DNA of 64,000 nt from Bacteroidota bacterium (GTDB lineage: Bacteria > Bacteroidota > Ignavibacteria > Ignavibacteriales > Ignavibacteriaceae). Positions within the stretch are counted from its first letter, which is position 1; each line of letters opens with the position of its first letter. The notes beneath the pieces were generated by a model. The model made no database searches and had not been told where the DNA came from. It saw only the letters and a program-made list of their open reading frames with translations. Both the position numbers and the translations under genes were made by a program. Positions 54,349 to 64,000 of the stretch are shown here, piece after piece. The stretch lies in contig JAKBMG010000104.1 of the NCBI GenBank assembly GCA_021831685.1, positions 1 to 64,000 of the forward strand. The letters run 5' to 3'.

Positions 54349-57300
54349 TTACAGATCTATACTTCCATTATTGTTTGATTTCTTATTTTTCTCAATTAAA
54401 ATATAAAGTGAAGGCAGAGTAATTAGCGTTAAAATAAGCGCCGTACATAATCCTCCGACAATTACAGTTGCAAGCGGTCTTTGAATATCTGAGCCGATAC
54501 CTGTAGCCATTGCCGCAGGAATAAGTCCCAGCAAAGCCAAAAGTATAGTCATCAAATTTGGTCTTAATTGAATTTTCGCCGCTCTATGCGCAGCCTCTCT
54601 GATAGATAAACCGTCATCGTCAACTAATCGATTTGCGCGGGATACAAATAAGACCCCTGCTATTATAGAGACACCAAATAGGGAAATAAATCCCACGCCG
54701 GCAGAAACATTAAAATTGTAACCACGAATTAGCAAGGCAAGAATTCCTCCGATTAGAGCAAATGGTATACTTGACATCGCGACAATAACATGTCGAACAT
54801 TTTTGTACATAGAAAACAGAATTAAAAAGATTATGAGAATAGTAAGCGGAATTACAATTGCTAATCGATTACCCGCTCTAGCGAGGTTTTCAAACTGTCC
54901 ACCCCATTCAATAGTATAATCTTTTGGAAGATGGATTTTTTCACTTACCAATTTTTGAGCTTCAGCAACAAATCCACCTTGATCTCTTCCGCGAATATTT
55001 GTCCTAACCGATATTTGCCGTTCTCCGTTTTCTCTTTGAATAATTGTGGGGCCATCAACCAATTTAATTGAAGCGAGCTGAGACATAGGAATACGTCCAC
55101 CGCTTGGAGAGGCAACGAGCATATTTTCTACAGCCTGAATTGAATTTCGGTATTTTGGAGAATATCGAACTACAATATCAAAAAGTCTACCTTTTCTATC
55201 ATAGAGCTGGCTTATTGATTTTCCGCCGATGGCTGCTTCGATCATCTGTTGAATATCACTTACGTTTATTCCAAATCGTGCTGCGGCTTTTCTATCAATT
55301 CTAACTGTCAGTTGAGCTTGATTGCCTTCTTGTTCAATACCGGATTCGCTTGCACCCGGGATAGTTCTAATAATTGCAAGAATAGAGTCAGCTTCCTTTC
55401 GCATAAAATTTAAGTCTTCGCCGTTTATGAGGACGGCAAGATCAGCTACGCTTCCGGTAACGGCTTCAGTAACGTTATCAAGAATCGGTTGTGAGAAAGA
55501 AAACTCTGTTCCTGGAACGGCCTGTTCTAATTCGCTTTTCATTTTAAGAAGAAGTTCTTCTTTTGAAGTATCGCTAATCCATGTAGAATATTTTTTTAAG
55601 CCAACCAATATTTCCAGGCGGTTTGGACCATATGGATCCGTGCCGTCGTCGTTTCTACCAAGTTGAGTAAGGACTACGTTAACTTGCTTGTGGTTGCTTA
55701 TTACTTTTCTAATAGTAGAGCAGTACTTTGCCGCATCGTTTAAAGTTATTCCAACTGGGAAAAAACCTCTAATATTAAACGCACCTTCGTCAAGCTCGGG
55801 AAGAAATTCAGTCCCGATGCTGTGAACACCGATCAAAATAACAATTATGACTATTGCAAAAGCAGAGATTACTGTTGGAGCAATATGCTTAGTCGTAAAT
55901 GAAATTACTTTTTCATATTTGCCTTCCAGCCAACAATAAACCGGGTTGTGCCACTCAAGTTTATCCGGATTCTCCGATTCAAAGTATTTCCGGTAGATCA
56001 TCGACATGAATACGGGTATAGCAGTAAGGGCAAGAATCATTGATCCTAATATCGCAAAAGAAAGAGTGTAAGCCATAGGCGAAAAAAGTTTACCTTCAAC
56101 TCTTTGAAACGAAAAAATCGGCAGGTAAGCAAGAATAATAATTGCGATGGAGAAGAAAATTTCGCGACCCACTTCTTGAGCCGAGGTCAATGTGAGACGG
56201 ATTATTCCTTGTTTTTTTTCTTCGGGCGTGGCATCGTGGTAATGACGCATTATATTTTCAACCATAACTACGGCGCCATCCACGATAATTCCAAAGTCAA
56301 TTGCTCCAAGCGAAAGTAAATTTGCCGGAATGCCGGTTGTTTTCATCATTGTGAAAGCAAATAGAAGCGAGATTGGAATTGTAGTAGCAACAATAAGGGC
56401 GGAGCGAATACTTCCGATAAAAAATATTAGAATGAGGATTACAATTGTAAAGCCTTCAAACAATGTCGTTGAAACAGTATCGATAGTATATTTAACAAGC
56501 TTGCTGCGGTCATAAGTAATTGTTAAATGAACTCCTTTGGGTAGAACATTTTCATTTAAATTCTTAATTTTTTCTTTCAGTTTAACTATAACATCAGACG
56601 GGTTTTCACCTCTTCTCATTGCTATTAGTCCTTGTATGCCGGAATTAACATCAATCTTTGTTGAATCATTTTGTAATGTATATCCTAGTATTCCTGTCGG
56701 CTGCGAAGGGATTTCTTCAACTGTAGCAACGTCATGGATGAAGACAGGTACACCGCTAACTGATTTGATTACTATATTATTTATATCATCTTTATTCCTG
56801 ATAGCACCTATACCGCGAACAACGAAACCCTGTTCGCCTCGTTTTATAATATTTCCACCTGTATTAATATTATTTTCTCTAATCGCAGAAATCACATCAT
56901 AGAGAGTAAGGTTAAATCGTAATAAATTATTAGGTGAAGTAATAACCTGATATTGCTTTACTAAGCCACCGAAGTTCACGACGTCTGCTATTCCAGGCAC
57001 CTGAAGAATGCGGGGAATAATTACCCAGTCCTGCAGTGTCCTTAATTGCATCGGAGTGAAATTATCATTTGCTTCAATAACGTAACGGAAAATTTCATCA
57101 ACAGGACCTGTTAAAGGACCAAGCGTAGGAGAAACGCCATCCGGGAGAACCGCATCGTTTAATTTTTCAAGGACCTGTTGACGTGCAAAATAATCGTCTG
57201 TACCGTCTTCAAAAGTAAGATCAATAACAGAGAGGCCAAAAATGGTTTTTGATCTTTTATTAATGACCCTGGGAACACCATTCAAAGCTCTTTCTAGCGG

Positions 57301-57501
57301 AAGAGTGACCTGTTGCTCAACATCTTGAGCAGCTTGACCGGGATAAGTAGTAATTACTTCAACTTCCGTATCTCCGATATCAGGATACGCTTCTTTTTTT
57401 AGTTGAGTCCAGGACCAAATTCCCGTAATAATGACCGCAATAACGACGGTAATTGTGGTAAGCCTCTGGTTGAGGGCAAATCCAAGAAGTTTTCGAATCA
57501 T
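54349..57501 (-). CDS. Heavy-metal RND efflux permease (CusA/CzcA family)
   Basis: 1050 residues, 12 TMs and two large periplasmic loops. The family marker [15 protein letters not shown] and the opening [35 protein letters not shown] place it in the heavy-metal branch (HME-RND). The TM4 motif differs from drug pumps. The [15 protein letters not shown] segment differs from both CzcA and CusA as I remember them, so the metal (Cu, Ag, Zn, Co, Ni) cannot be told. It exports ions across the outer membrane with the adaptor and TolC protein encoded upstream. It is the last gene of the minus-strand operon. Confidence 0.93.
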   Translation of the reverse strand: MIRKLLGFALNQRLTTITVVIAVIITGIWSWTQLKKEAYPDIGDTEVEVITTYPGQAAQDVEQQVTLPLERALNGVPRVINKRSKTIFGLSVIDLTFEDGTDDYFARQQVLEKLNDAVLPDGVSPTLGPLTGPVDEIFRYVIEANDNFTPMQLRTLQDWVIIPRILQVPGIADVVNFGGLVKQYQVITSPNNLLRFNLTLYDVISAIRENNINTGGNIIKRGEQGFVVRGIGAIRNKDDINNIVIKSVSGVPVFIHDVATVEEIPSQPTGILGYTLQNDSTKIDVNSGIQGLIAMRRGENPSDVIVKLKEKIKNLNENVLPKGVHLTITYDRSKLVKYTIDTVSTTLFEGFTIVILILIFFIGSIRSALIVATTIPISLLFAFTMMKTTGIPANLLSLGAIDFGIIVDGAVVMVENIMRHYHDATPEEKKQGIIRLTLTSAQEVGREIFFSIAIIILAYLPIFSFQRVEGKLFSPMAYTLSFAILGSMILALTAIPVFMSMIYRKYFESENPDKLEWHNPVYCWLEGKYEKVISFTTKHIAPTVISAFAIVIIVILIGVHSIGTEFLPELDEGAFNIRGFFPVGITLNDAAKYCSTIRKVISNHKQVNVVLTQLGRNDDGTDPYGPNRLEILVGLKKYSTWISDTSKEELLLKMKSELEQAVPGTEFSFSQPILDNVTEAVTGSVADLAVLINGEDLNFMRKEADSILAIIRTIPGASESGIEQEGNQAQLTVRIDRKAAARFGINVSDIQQMIEAAIGGKSISQLYDRKGRLFDIVVRYSPKYRNSIQAVENMLVASPSGGRIPMSQLASIKLVDGPTIIQRENGERQISVRTNIRGRDQGGFVAEAQKLVSEKIHLPKDYTIEWGGQFENLARAGNRLAIVIPLTILIIFLILFSMYKNVRHVIVAMSSIPFALIGGILALLIRGYNFNVSAGVGFISLFGVSIIAGVLFVSRANRLVDDDGLSIREAAHRAAKIQLRPNLMTILLALLGLIPAAMATGIGSDIQRPLATVIVGGLCTALILTLITLPSLYILIEKNKKSNNNGSIDL

Positions 57502-57553
57502 ATTTTTTCAATCTCTTTAATAAAACTTGAGTAATTATATTATTTAAACTTTT

Positions 57554-58081
57554 TTATAAACTAAATAAATATCCAAATTGGAATAATAGTTGTAGGTTGG
57601 GCGGATAACTACGCAATCCAAATCCTAATCCTGACTGTAAATAGAAGCCAGAATAGTATGCATCATAAGCAACACCAATATAATTTTGCTGAGACGATGA
57701 AAGTATAGTTCCTGCGTCACTTAAAGGAATTGCAATAAAAATTCCTCCGACTAAAGAAACACCTTGAATTAATTCTCCTTTGTTACTGAAAACGAATTCT
57801 AAATCACCCTGAGCTCCATACCAATCTTTTCTCCAGTAACTTCCGGAAATTTTCAGAGCAAAATGTTTGAAATAATAACCTGTATTAAGGGATACACCTC
57901 CCGGCGTTCCGATTGTAGCTCCTGCGAAGAAGAAAGATTCCTTATTATAACAATAATTTTTATTTTGAATTAAGCTTGAATCCGTTTCGCGTGGTTTATT
58001 TGCATCGTTCATAATTTGAGCGGAAATATTATTAGATAAAAAGCATAAAATGACGAAAACAGATAATCGATAAAATTTCAT
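57554..58081 (-). CDS. Putative outer-membrane protein within the RND operon
   Basis: 175 residues with a signal peptide (~1-22) and a strand-rich body ending QFGYLFSL. No family recognised. Unusually it sits between the adaptor gene (27 bp upstream) and the RND permease gene (52 bp downstream), so it is almost certainly co-expressed. It may be a small barrel or periplasmic accessory of the efflux system. Confidence 0.65.
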   Translation of the reverse strand: MKFYRLSVFVILCFLSNNISAQIMNDANKPRETDSSLIQNKNYCYNKESFFFAGATIGTPGGVSLNTGYYFKHFALKISGSYWRKDWYGAQGDLEFVFSNKGELIQGVSLVGGIFIAIPLSDAGTILSSSQQNYIGVAYDAYYSGFYLQSGLGFGLRSYPPNLQLLFQFGYLFSL

Positions 58082-58108
58082 TTTAAAAAATCCTTAAATA
58101 TTCAAAAG

Positions 58109-59104
58109 TTAATATCCAAAACTCAACCCCTTCAGCAGCATAGTCCCCGAAGTAACAACTTTTTCTCCGTCTTGAACACCACTTAGGACCACAAGTTGCT
58201 TGGCATCTGAATTAGCCAAAGTAACCCGTCGTCTTACAAAAACATTGGGTGCAGTTTGAACAAAAAGATAATTATTACCTTCAACTGTAACTACAGCTGA
58301 AAGCGGAAGGATATAAGCTGAAGTAATTGGGTTGCCGAAATCGACCTGAGCAAACATTCCAGGCAGCAGCTTGCCGCCGATGTTTGTTACAGTTATTCTA
58401 ACTTTAACAGTGCGAGTATTCGGATCAAGAATCTCCCCGGTAGCATCGGCGCGGCCTATGAATGTTTCTCCCGGGTAGGCATCAAATTTAATTTTAACTT
58501 TCTCACCCTTTTTTATTTGCTGAAGTTGAAGCTCCGGTACATCAGCCATTAGCCAAGCTGTGTTGTAAGAGATCGATTCAATTTCCGAAGGATTAAACCC
58601 TGCTGCACGCAATCGACCGTCCATTTCTTCGTAAGAAGCCCGAGCGGTTTCAGCATCGTTTTCTGCTTGATTCAAATCTTTAACAGTTACAGCCTGATTT
58701 TTAAACATTTCTTTTGTTCTATTAAGATTTCTTGAAGTCAGCCTATAAGTGGATTCGCTTTGTTTATACTGAGAAAAAAGGGAGGTAAGATCTGGTGAAT
58801 CAAACAAAACTATCTTTATACCATTAGAGCCTTCCGAAGAAATTGTGGCTGCAATTTTTGCCGGTGCAAGAACCGAAATAGTTGCAGAGCCTTTTACAAT
58901 TGGCTGAGATTGGAAGTCTTGAAGTCCCACACTATTTAGCGGGAAGGTAATTGTAACCCCATCGCTCGAAATAACTGCCTTTTTTGGAGAACGAAATATT
59001 TCCTTATCATTACCGCTGCTTTTTGTGCATCCGGTAATAAAGAAACCCGATAAAATAGAAACTAAGATTAAAAAACTTAATAATTTTCTTTTTTGATTAT
59101 TCAT
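58109..59104 (-). CDS. RND periplasmic adaptor lipoprotein (CusB/CzcB type)
   Basis: About 331 residues. The ATG at 59104 starts a lipoprotein signal (LSGFFITGC) and has GAGG 11 bases upstream; an in-frame ATG at 59146 overlaps the TolC stop as ATGA and would add 14 residues before the signal. The domains are the coiled-coil hairpin (~110-165, [26 protein letters not shown]), lipoyl/beta-barrel ([27 protein letters not shown]) and membrane-proximal domain. No Met-rich or His-rich metal-binding extension is visible. Confidence 0.9.
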   Translation of the reverse strand: MNNQKRKLLSFLILVSILSGFFITGCTKSSGNDKEIFRSPKKAVISSDGVTITFPLNSVGLQDFQSQPIVKGSATISVLAPAKIAATISSEGSNGIKIVLFDSPDLTSLFSQYKQSESTYRLTSRNLNRTKEMFKNQAVTVKDLNQAENDAETARASYEEMDGRLRAAGFNPSEIESISYNTAWLMADVPELQLQQIKKGEKVKIKFDAYPGETFIGRADATGEILDPNTRTVKVRITVTNIGGKLLPGMFAQVDFGNPITSAYILPLSAVVTVEGNNYLFVQTAPNVFVRRRVTLANSDAKQLVVLSGVQDGEKVVTSGTMLLKGLSFGY

Positions 59105-59142
59105 AATACAAAAATCCTCATCATTATTTATTGCTGCATTTT

Positions 59143-60444
59143 TCATTGATTAAATAAATTTGTACCGGCTGCATAATTGAGTTCTTCAAAAGCATCAACC
59201 AGGTTATTTTGAAGTTGGTTTACTTGAAGCATGGTAGATCTGTAAGAGTCAAAAAAATCGGTGAATTCAATTAAAGTCATGTCTCTTTTTTCATAATTAG
59301 AGATCATATCTTTTACGAGCTGCTTGTATTCTCCGGTAAATTTATCGTCTACAGACTTATAAAGACGGTCCGTTTGCTTGGCATTTTGATAAGCTGAAGT
59401 TATTTCCCTTTCAAGCTGAAGGCGAGTTTGTTCTCGATTTACCTTGTCCGCATCTAAATTAATTCTTGAAATCTGAATATTGCCTTGATTGCGGTTGAAA
59501 ATGGGAATGTCAATTGAAACATTAACACCGAAATAATCGGGGATGTAACTTCCGTTGCGAGAGTAATTGCCTCCCAAAGTGACATCAGGAACAGCCAGGG
59601 CTTTTTGCAGTGCAACGTTTTCTTCATCATATTTTACATTAGCAGAAGCTTTTTGTAGGTCGGGTCGATTTTCAACTGCCTTTTCCAAAATATCTTTGAG
59701 AGATACATTATCAAGACTAAGGCTATCGAGGCTTTGAATATTTATTTCAGGGATAAAATATGAATTTAAGGAAGTTGAATCGCGAAGCAGAACCTGCAAA
59801 TCATTTTCAGTTTTGCTGATATTATTTACAATTTCAAGGCGGTCACTTTCTAACGAAAACAGGAGTGATTTTAACCTTACCATTTCTGAAAGAAGAATTG
59901 ATCGGTTTGTATACAGATTTTCAGATGAGACTACAGTCTTTTTTACTTCTGGAATCGTTTCGTTATAAAACTTAAGTGAACGTTGAAGAAAAAATAGATT
60001 ATAAAAATCAGTACTCAGCTCATATTTAAGGGCTCTAAGCAAATCGTAAAAAGTATATTCGGCAATTTGAGTATTTATTTTCGCAAGACGAATCTGCTTA
60101 TCTCGCTTACCAGCAAGAAGAAAAAGTTGTTGAATTTGTATATCTGTATTGCCGGTTTTAGTAAAATCAAAATACCTGCCGGTGCTTTTATTGTAAACAT
60201 TTTGTCCTATAGAGATGTTCGGATTACTCCATAGCTTTGCTTGAAGAATAGCAGCCTTGGCAGATTTGATGTTGTACCTTGCAGCCAGGAGTTGAAGGTT
60301 ATTTTGGCTGAATATTCTTACAGCTTGAGTAAAACTAATTCTTACTGTATCTGTTTGAGAGGCAAATAAAATATTAGTATAAAGAAGAATGGGAATAAAA
60401 AGAATAAATATTCTTGTCCCTTTCCGGGAGAATAAACTTTGCAT
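59143..60444 (-). CDS. TolC-family outer-membrane efflux protein (CusC/CzcC type)
   Basis: 433 residues, signal peptide (~1-28) and the duplicated helical hairpin organisation of TolC proteins (repeats beginning ~38 ISFTQAVRIFSQNN and ~245 LKDILEKAVENRPDL). It forms the outer-membrane duct of the metal pump. The stop overlaps the adaptor's upstream ATG, so the genes are coupled. A small secreted protein gene lies 146 bp upstream. Confidence 0.92.
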   Translation of the reverse strand: MQSLFSRKGTRIFILFIPILLYTNILFASQTDTVRISFTQAVRIFSQNNLQLLAARYNIKSAKAAILQAKLWSNPNISIGQNVYNKSTGRYFDFTKTGNTDIQIQQLFLLAGKRDKQIRLAKINTQIAEYTFYDLLRALKYELSTDFYNLFFLQRSLKFYNETIPEVKKTVVSSENLYTNRSILLSEMVRLKSLLFSLESDRLEIVNNISKTENDLQVLLRDSTSLNSYFIPEINIQSLDSLSLDNVSLKDILEKAVENRPDLQKASANVKYDEENVALQKALAVPDVTLGGNYSRNGSYIPDYFGVNVSIDIPIFNRNQGNIQISRINLDADKVNREQTRLQLEREITSAYQNAKQTDRLYKSVDDKFTGEYKQLVKDMISNYEKRDMTLIEFTDFFDSYRSTMLQVNQLQNNLVDAFEELNYAAGTNLFNQ

Positions 60445-60589
60445 GAGTGTTCACTTTTCCTAATTGATAAAAATTTAAATCATTACAAAACGAAAATCAG
60501 CTAAAAGCCGAACGCCGTTAAGCACCACTTGAAATTAATTCATATAATGTGTTTGATGTAAATCGAGATATTATCGGGGAATGGTAATC

Positions 60590-61006
60590 TCAAATTAGAA
60601 GTGAACTATTACGAAGGTAAATTGCTTCGCTTACTTTAGTAAAGGAATAATTATCAACGTGATCTAAGAAGTAAGGTTGACTTAATTCTAAGATATCTAT
60701 TGTTATTGTTTCTGTAGAGGGACTGTCCTCGTCGGTAATAATTCTTTTATTGGTGTGAGTAATGTTGGTAGGTAAATTTAAGTTAGATTTTTTTGAAATC
60801 TTATTTTTAGCAAAATCAATTCTATTTAGAAATGCGACGTGCGTATTCTGACAATTTTCAACTTCTTCAGGATGTTCAATATCAATATTATTATTATTGC
60901 CGAAAACGATATCGAGTAAATTCGCTTGATCGACAAAGAGAGTGAGCACAAAAAAATAGGACAAGAGTAAAAATAGTCTTGAGCTCGATTTAGCAAATGA
61001 ATTCAT
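60590..61006 (-). CDS. Small exported protein heading the RND operon
   Basis: 138 residues with a hydrophobic N-terminal segment (~10-28) and a polar, acidic body containing several His and one Cys (IEHPEEVENCQNTHVAF). It does not match a family I know. Its position and size recall the short, metal-rich proteins that often precede CzcC genes in Bacteroidota, so a sensing or metal-binding role is possible. No strong ribosome binding site. Confidence 0.55.
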   Translation of the reverse strand: MNSFAKSSSRLFLLLSYFFVLTLFVDQANLLDIVFGNNNNIDIEHPEEVENCQNTHVAFLNRIDFAKNKISKKSNLNLPTNITHTNKRIITDEDSPSTETITIDILELSQPYFLDHVDNYSFTKVSEAIYLRNSSLLI

Positions 61007-61329
61007 TGTAGTTTTTTACTCGATATTAAATAGAATTTTAATAAAAAATTAGTGAGAGAAAACTATTGTATTTTTTTTGTGTAATATTATATAAAGGGAA
61101 TATTACTGTCAACTCAAAAATAAAAACAAGTGACGAAGGACTAAAAAACAAAATCTTTGAGATACTCCTCTTTCAAATATATTTTTTGCAAAGATAGAAC
61201 TAAGGAAATTTTCAGAATCTATCAGATAGTAAGTTTTATCTTAATGATTTTTTATGTTTTGCTCAATTACAAAACAGTAACCTTTTTCTAAGTTCCAAAG
61301 TCTAATTAGGAAATATAAAGGAGTTAGTT
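61007..61329. other. Divergent intergenic region, no gene seen
   Basis: 323 bp of very AT-rich DNA between the RND operon and the DUF4097 gene. It must contain both promoters, but no clear -33/-7 or sigma-54 element could be identified. AAAGGAG precedes the plus-strand start. Confidence 0.5.
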
Positions 61330-62271
61330 ATGTCAACATTGAATTTAACAAAACCAGGATTTCTTTTCGCCGTTTTCTTTATCGCAATTTCATTTAACCT
61401 TTCCGCATGTAATTATTCTGATGAATTGGGCGGGGGTAATCTTAAGGTTCTTCAAGAAAAGACTTTCGATACAACCCCCGGAAAGGATTTTGTCCTTAAA
61501 GCAAGTTCCGGGGATGTTATTATTACCACTTCTGACTCGCCTCAGGTTTATATTAAAATCCTCGGTAATGAACGTGCTGCTAAAGTTATGGAATTTCATT
61601 TTGAACCCTCCGGCAGTGGTGTAATCATTACCGCAAAGAAAAAAGGCGGATTGAACATCTTTAACTGGGTTAATAATGTGAAGCTTAGGTTTGAAGTTAA
61701 GCTTCCATCAAATTATAATGCGAATATTTCAAGCAGCGGGGGCGATATTACGTTAAGCAATCTAAACGGAGAGGTCTCTCTCCATTCTTCCGGCGGCGAT
61801 ATTTTAACAAATAATACACAAAGTAGTTTAAACGTTACTACATCCGGCGGCGATATTAAATGTGAAAATAATATCGGTACTATGAAACTTCAAACCTCGG
61901 GAGGGGATGTAACTTGCCTTGGTTTTAACGGCAATCTAAATGCCTCAACTTCCGGCGGAGATATTTCTCTTAACGGAAAGGACTCACAAATTAAAGCCCA
62001 TACTTCGGGAGGCGGAATAGAACTTACTTATTCCGGTGAAAATAAAGGAATCGATTTATCTTCCTCAGGAGGAAGTATTAAACTAAGTTTGCCTGATAAT
62101 TTTAATGCAAACGCAGAATTATATACTACAGGAGGCAGTGTAAAATGCGCTTTTGGAGGTAACAACGCCAAAGCAATTTCAGAGTCAAAATTTATTGCTG
62201 ACATTAACAATGGCGGTAATCAGCTCCTTGTAAAAACTTCCGGTGGTGATATAGACGTAATAAAGCATTAA
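61330..62271 (+). CDS. DUF4097-family beta-helical lipoprotein
   Basis: 313 residues. The signal ends FNLSAC, a lipobox, so the protein is probably lipid-anchored at Cys27. From ~110 it is built of repeats ending in S-G-G-D-I/V (SSGGDI, TSGGDIKC, TSGGDVTC, TSGGDISL, TSGGGIEL), about eight in all, forming the DUF4097 right-handed beta-helix-like fold. Such proteins are common next to envelope-stress genes. Not clearly linked to the neighbouring efflux operon. AAAGGAG ribosome binding site. Confidence 0.88.
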   Translation: MSTLNLTKPGFLFAVFFIAISFNLSACNYSDELGGGNLKVLQEKTFDTTPGKDFVLKASSGDVIITTSDSPQVYIKILGNERAAKVMEFHFEPSGSGVIITAKKKGGLNIFNWVNNVKLRFEVKLPSNYNANISSSGGDITLSNLNGEVSLHSSGGDILTNNTQSSLNVTTSGGDIKCENNIGTMKLQTSGGDVTCLGFNGNLNASTSGGDISLNGKDSQIKAHTSGGGIELTYSGENKGIDLSSSGGSIKLSLPDNFNANAELYTTGGSVKCAFGGNNAKAISESKFIADINNGGNQLLVKTSGGDIDVIKH

Positions 62272-62356
62272 TAAATCTGGCAGAGTATTACTGTATGCTT
62301 TAAATGTGCGGTAAAAATGCTTTAGCTATATTTTTGAAATATTATGGAATGAATTC

Positions 62357-62462
62357 AGGTCGTGACTTCTAAGTGACAAGATTATTGTCCGGCAGGACGT
62401 AATTTTCACTTAGAAATTATTCTTGCATTATTAAAAGTCTTATAAACAAAAAGCCACGACCT
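62357..62462. repeat. Nested inverted repeat, possible mobile repeat or terminator
   Basis: Outer arms AGGTCGTG (62357-62364) and CACGACCT (62455-62462) enclose a near-perfect inner hairpin (62367-62415) with arms TTCTAAGTGA/TCACTTAGAA and a GTCC-GGCA-GGAC tip. It lies between convergent genes, where it may terminate both, but the two-level symmetry suggests a REP-like or MITE-like element. No second copy was seen in the window. Confidence 0.5.
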
Positions 62463-62527
62463 ATTCCAAAAAAAATGCTATGGCAAAGGTAGTTGTTATA
62501 AACACAAAATATAAAACAATGTAATCG

Positions 62528-63595
62528 TTAACCAAGTGTATTTAGTATTTCAGTATCATCAAGAGTATAAGTTAATGAAAAAACCACAAGCTCGGAAATA
62601 AAATAATCCCACCGTTTCATCCCTTTTTTATTTGTGGATTCCTTCCATATAATTTTTGCAGCATTCATTAAAAAAGGTAAAATCCTTACTACGTTTTCTA
62701 CATCGTTAAAATAAACTTTACCTTTTTTCTTGAGTAGCTTCCTAAATATTTTCATAAGAAAAGGCGCTAATAGGAAATACCATAATGAAATAATTATTAT
62801 TATTCGTATAAATAAATAAACTCCATGTAGAAAACCATATGTGGCAATAGAAAGAGGAAAAACGAAAAGAATGACCATTACCGGAATTATTATTTGCTTT
62901 ATAATATTTCTCTTTTTAGAATCAACAGAAGCCGATGTGAAATTCACTTTATTATTTAAATAAAGAACCCTCAACTTTTTTATCGATTCATCTTCGCTAT
63001 ACAAGCGGATAATATGCGCCGGGAATATTCCCGCAATCCTACCAACAATAATCCCACATATCAAATAAACACTCAGATAAGCTACGATTATGATTTCGCT
63101 TCCGCTTATATTGGTGTTTTTAATTGAAAGTTCTCCCGCTATATTTTTGTAGAAAATGTTGATTGCTTCCCAAAAAGATATTCCGTATAAAACAGTAAGT
63201 ATTAATAATTTTTGAACTGCCGATTCCAAAAGACCTGCAACTGCCAGCAACATTGTGCCTATTTTGTAATATGAAATTTTATCAAGAATTATCGCCCCGA
63301 GTATTCCTTGAAAAATAACTGCGAAATATGCTTGCAAAGGGGAATGCGGACTGGCTATGAATTTAACAAGTAATACAACAATTGTAGCCTTTACAATCGA
63401 TGCAAACTTATTCTCTGCAAAAAATCCTATCAATGAAATTAAAATTACGGCAAAACCGCCTACAATTATCCCGCTTAGTGGAATTTTCATTGCATGCAAT
63501 ATTCCTCCCAGCCCGGATTCACTTAGAGCCCAAAGAGCCGTTAGCCTTTCTATTGCCACAGAGGACGAAATTCGTGTGTCACTTTGCCTAATCAA
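62528..63595 (-). CDS. Polytopic membrane protein of unknown function
   Basis: 355 residues with about eight TM segments. The N-terminal ALWALSESGLGGILHAMKIPLSGIIVGGFAVI reads like a conserved family start, and the pattern is loosely reminiscent of S-components of ECF transporters or other vitamin uptake proteins, but this is not secure. A soluble, basic C-terminal third (~285-355) follows the last TMs. Start is uncertain: TTG at 63595 lacks a good ribosome binding site; a GTG ~12 codons later is possible. Confidence 0.65.
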   Translation of the reverse strand: MIRQSDTRISSSVAIERLTALWALSESGLGGILHAMKIPLSGIIVGGFAVILISLIGFFAENKFASIVKATIVVLLVKFIASPHSPLQAYFAVIFQGILGAIILDKISYYKIGTMLLAVAGLLESAVQKLLILTVLYGISFWEAINIFYKNIAGELSIKNTNISGSEIIIVAYLSVYLICGIIVGRIAGIFPAHIIRLYSEDESIKKLRVLYLNNKVNFTSASVDSKKRNIIKQIIIPVMVILFVFPLSIATYGFLHGVYLFIRIIIIISLWYFLLAPFLMKIFRKLLKKKGKVYFNDVENVVRILPFLMNAAKIIWKESTNKKGMKRWDYFISELVVFSLTYTLDDTEILNTLG

Positions 63596-63721
63596 TGTAT
63601 TACAAATTTATAGTATTGACTTCTAAATTTTTGTTTTTTATGTCAAGATATTTTTATGATAAATTTCATTGCGTTTCATTCAAAATTCAACATTTGTAAT
63701 TCAAAATTGCGGCTTGCCGCG

Positions 63722-64000
63722 CTATGTTTTTACCGGCAATTCTTTGCTTAGATATTTCCCCGTCCATGAATTTTGGTTCATCGCTATTTCTTCCGGCGTT
63801 CCTAAGGCTACTATTTCTCCTCCTTTTTCTCCTGCTTCGGGACCCAGATCAATTATATAATCCGCACATTTTATTATTTCCATGTTGTGCTCGATTATTA
63901 CAACGGAATTATTTCTTTCAATAAGAAGATTAAAGCAGTTGAGCAGTTTTGAAATATCATCAAAGTGAAGCCCGGTCGTTGGTTCGTCAAAAATAAAAAG
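63722..64000 (-). CDS. uvrA: Excinuclease ABC subunit A, C-terminal end (partial)
   Basis: The gene runs off the right edge of the window; 92 codons and the stop are present. The visible part is the end of the second ATPase domain: Walker [21 protein letters not shown], the switch His in [25 protein letters not shown], then [14 protein letters not shown], all UvrA-specific in this order. The normal ending is present (TGKYLSKEL). UvrA finds bulky DNA lesions in nucleotide excision repair. Confidence 0.95.
   Translation of the reverse strand, partial: LFIFDEPTTGLHFDDISKLLNCFNLLIERNNSVVIIEHNMEIIKCADYIIDLGPEAGEKGGEIVALGTPEEIAMNQNSWTGKYLSKELPVKT

Noticed and set aside
1-64000. CRISPR arrays, tRNA or rRNA genes
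   Set aside because: I looked through the intergenic regions and found no regularly spaced repeats and no cloverleaf with a GTTCRANNC arm. Small RNAs cannot be excluded by eye.
1-64000. Additional sigma-54 promoters
   Set aside because: Other TTGCA/TTGCT sequences in intergenic DNA lack a GG exactly 10 bases upstream of the GC; the sequence near 62472 (TGGCAAAGG) fails the spacing.

Overview
The window is AT-rich, gene-dense DNA that looks like a chromosome segment of an Ignavibacteria-type member of the Bacteroidota/Chlorobiota group. Three secreted proteins end in, or carry close relatives of, the C-terminal sorting domain used by type IX secretion (NYPNPFNP followed by Gly-Val/Ile-Tyr-Phe-Tyr near the end). 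Many genes start with TTG, and DUF5686, DUF4097, DUF2279, CHASE2-EBP and lamin-tail families occur together. The housekeeping genes are complete apart from one frameshift and the two window edges. No rRNA, tRNA, CRISPR array or intact transposase was seen.

Layout. 1-7.6 kb: the end of a type IX cargo protein, a short secreted protein, then an envelope cluster (MacB/FtsX-type ABC permease, M1-like metallopeptidase, TPR/DUF2723-tail protein, second HExxH protein). It is preceded by a textbook sigma-54 promoter and two activator-like dyads. 7.6-14.2 kb: a DUF5686 outer-membrane protein, a 97-bp mobile repeat, an MBL hydrolase-Rieske pair, queG, trxB. 14.4-22.1 kb: an ECF sigma/anti-sigma pair and a compact run era-EamA-acyP-ispF-dedA-lnt-threonine aldolase-thioesterase. 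22.2-32.2 kb (minus strand): a propeller-like type IX cargo, an outer-membrane protein, and a cluster DUF3109-rpoN-methyltransferase-hslV-hslU-CHASE2 sigma-54 activator. 32.3-41.4 kb: SDR, lamin-tail cargo, LOG protein, MlaF-like ATPase, DUF2721, aat, M24 peptidase, and gdhA with a one-base frameshift. 41.5-53.2 kb: a receiver/PPDK-N fusion, SCO and PCu(A)C copper-delivery proteins, aldo/keto reductase, universal stress protein next to an antiporter-EIIA fusion, pncB, and small envelope proteins including DUF190. 53.3-64 kb: a second copy of the mobile repeat, a heavy-metal RND operon with an extra outer-membrane protein inside it, a DUF4097 lipoprotein, a nested inverted repeat, a polytopic membrane protein, and the C-terminus of UvrA at the right edge.

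How it fits together. The window holds both sigma-54 (rpoN) and one of its enhancer-binding activators, and at the other end a promoter of exactly the sigma-54 type in front of the ABC-permease/peptidase cluster; whether these two are linked is inference. SCO with PCu(A)C points to CuA assembly of a respiratory oxidase, and the CusA-like operon to metal export. The most unusual features are the sigma-54-controlled envelope cluster, the receiver-receiver-PPDK-N protein, the antiporter-EIIA fusion, and the pair of short inverted-repeat elements with 4-bp target duplications.
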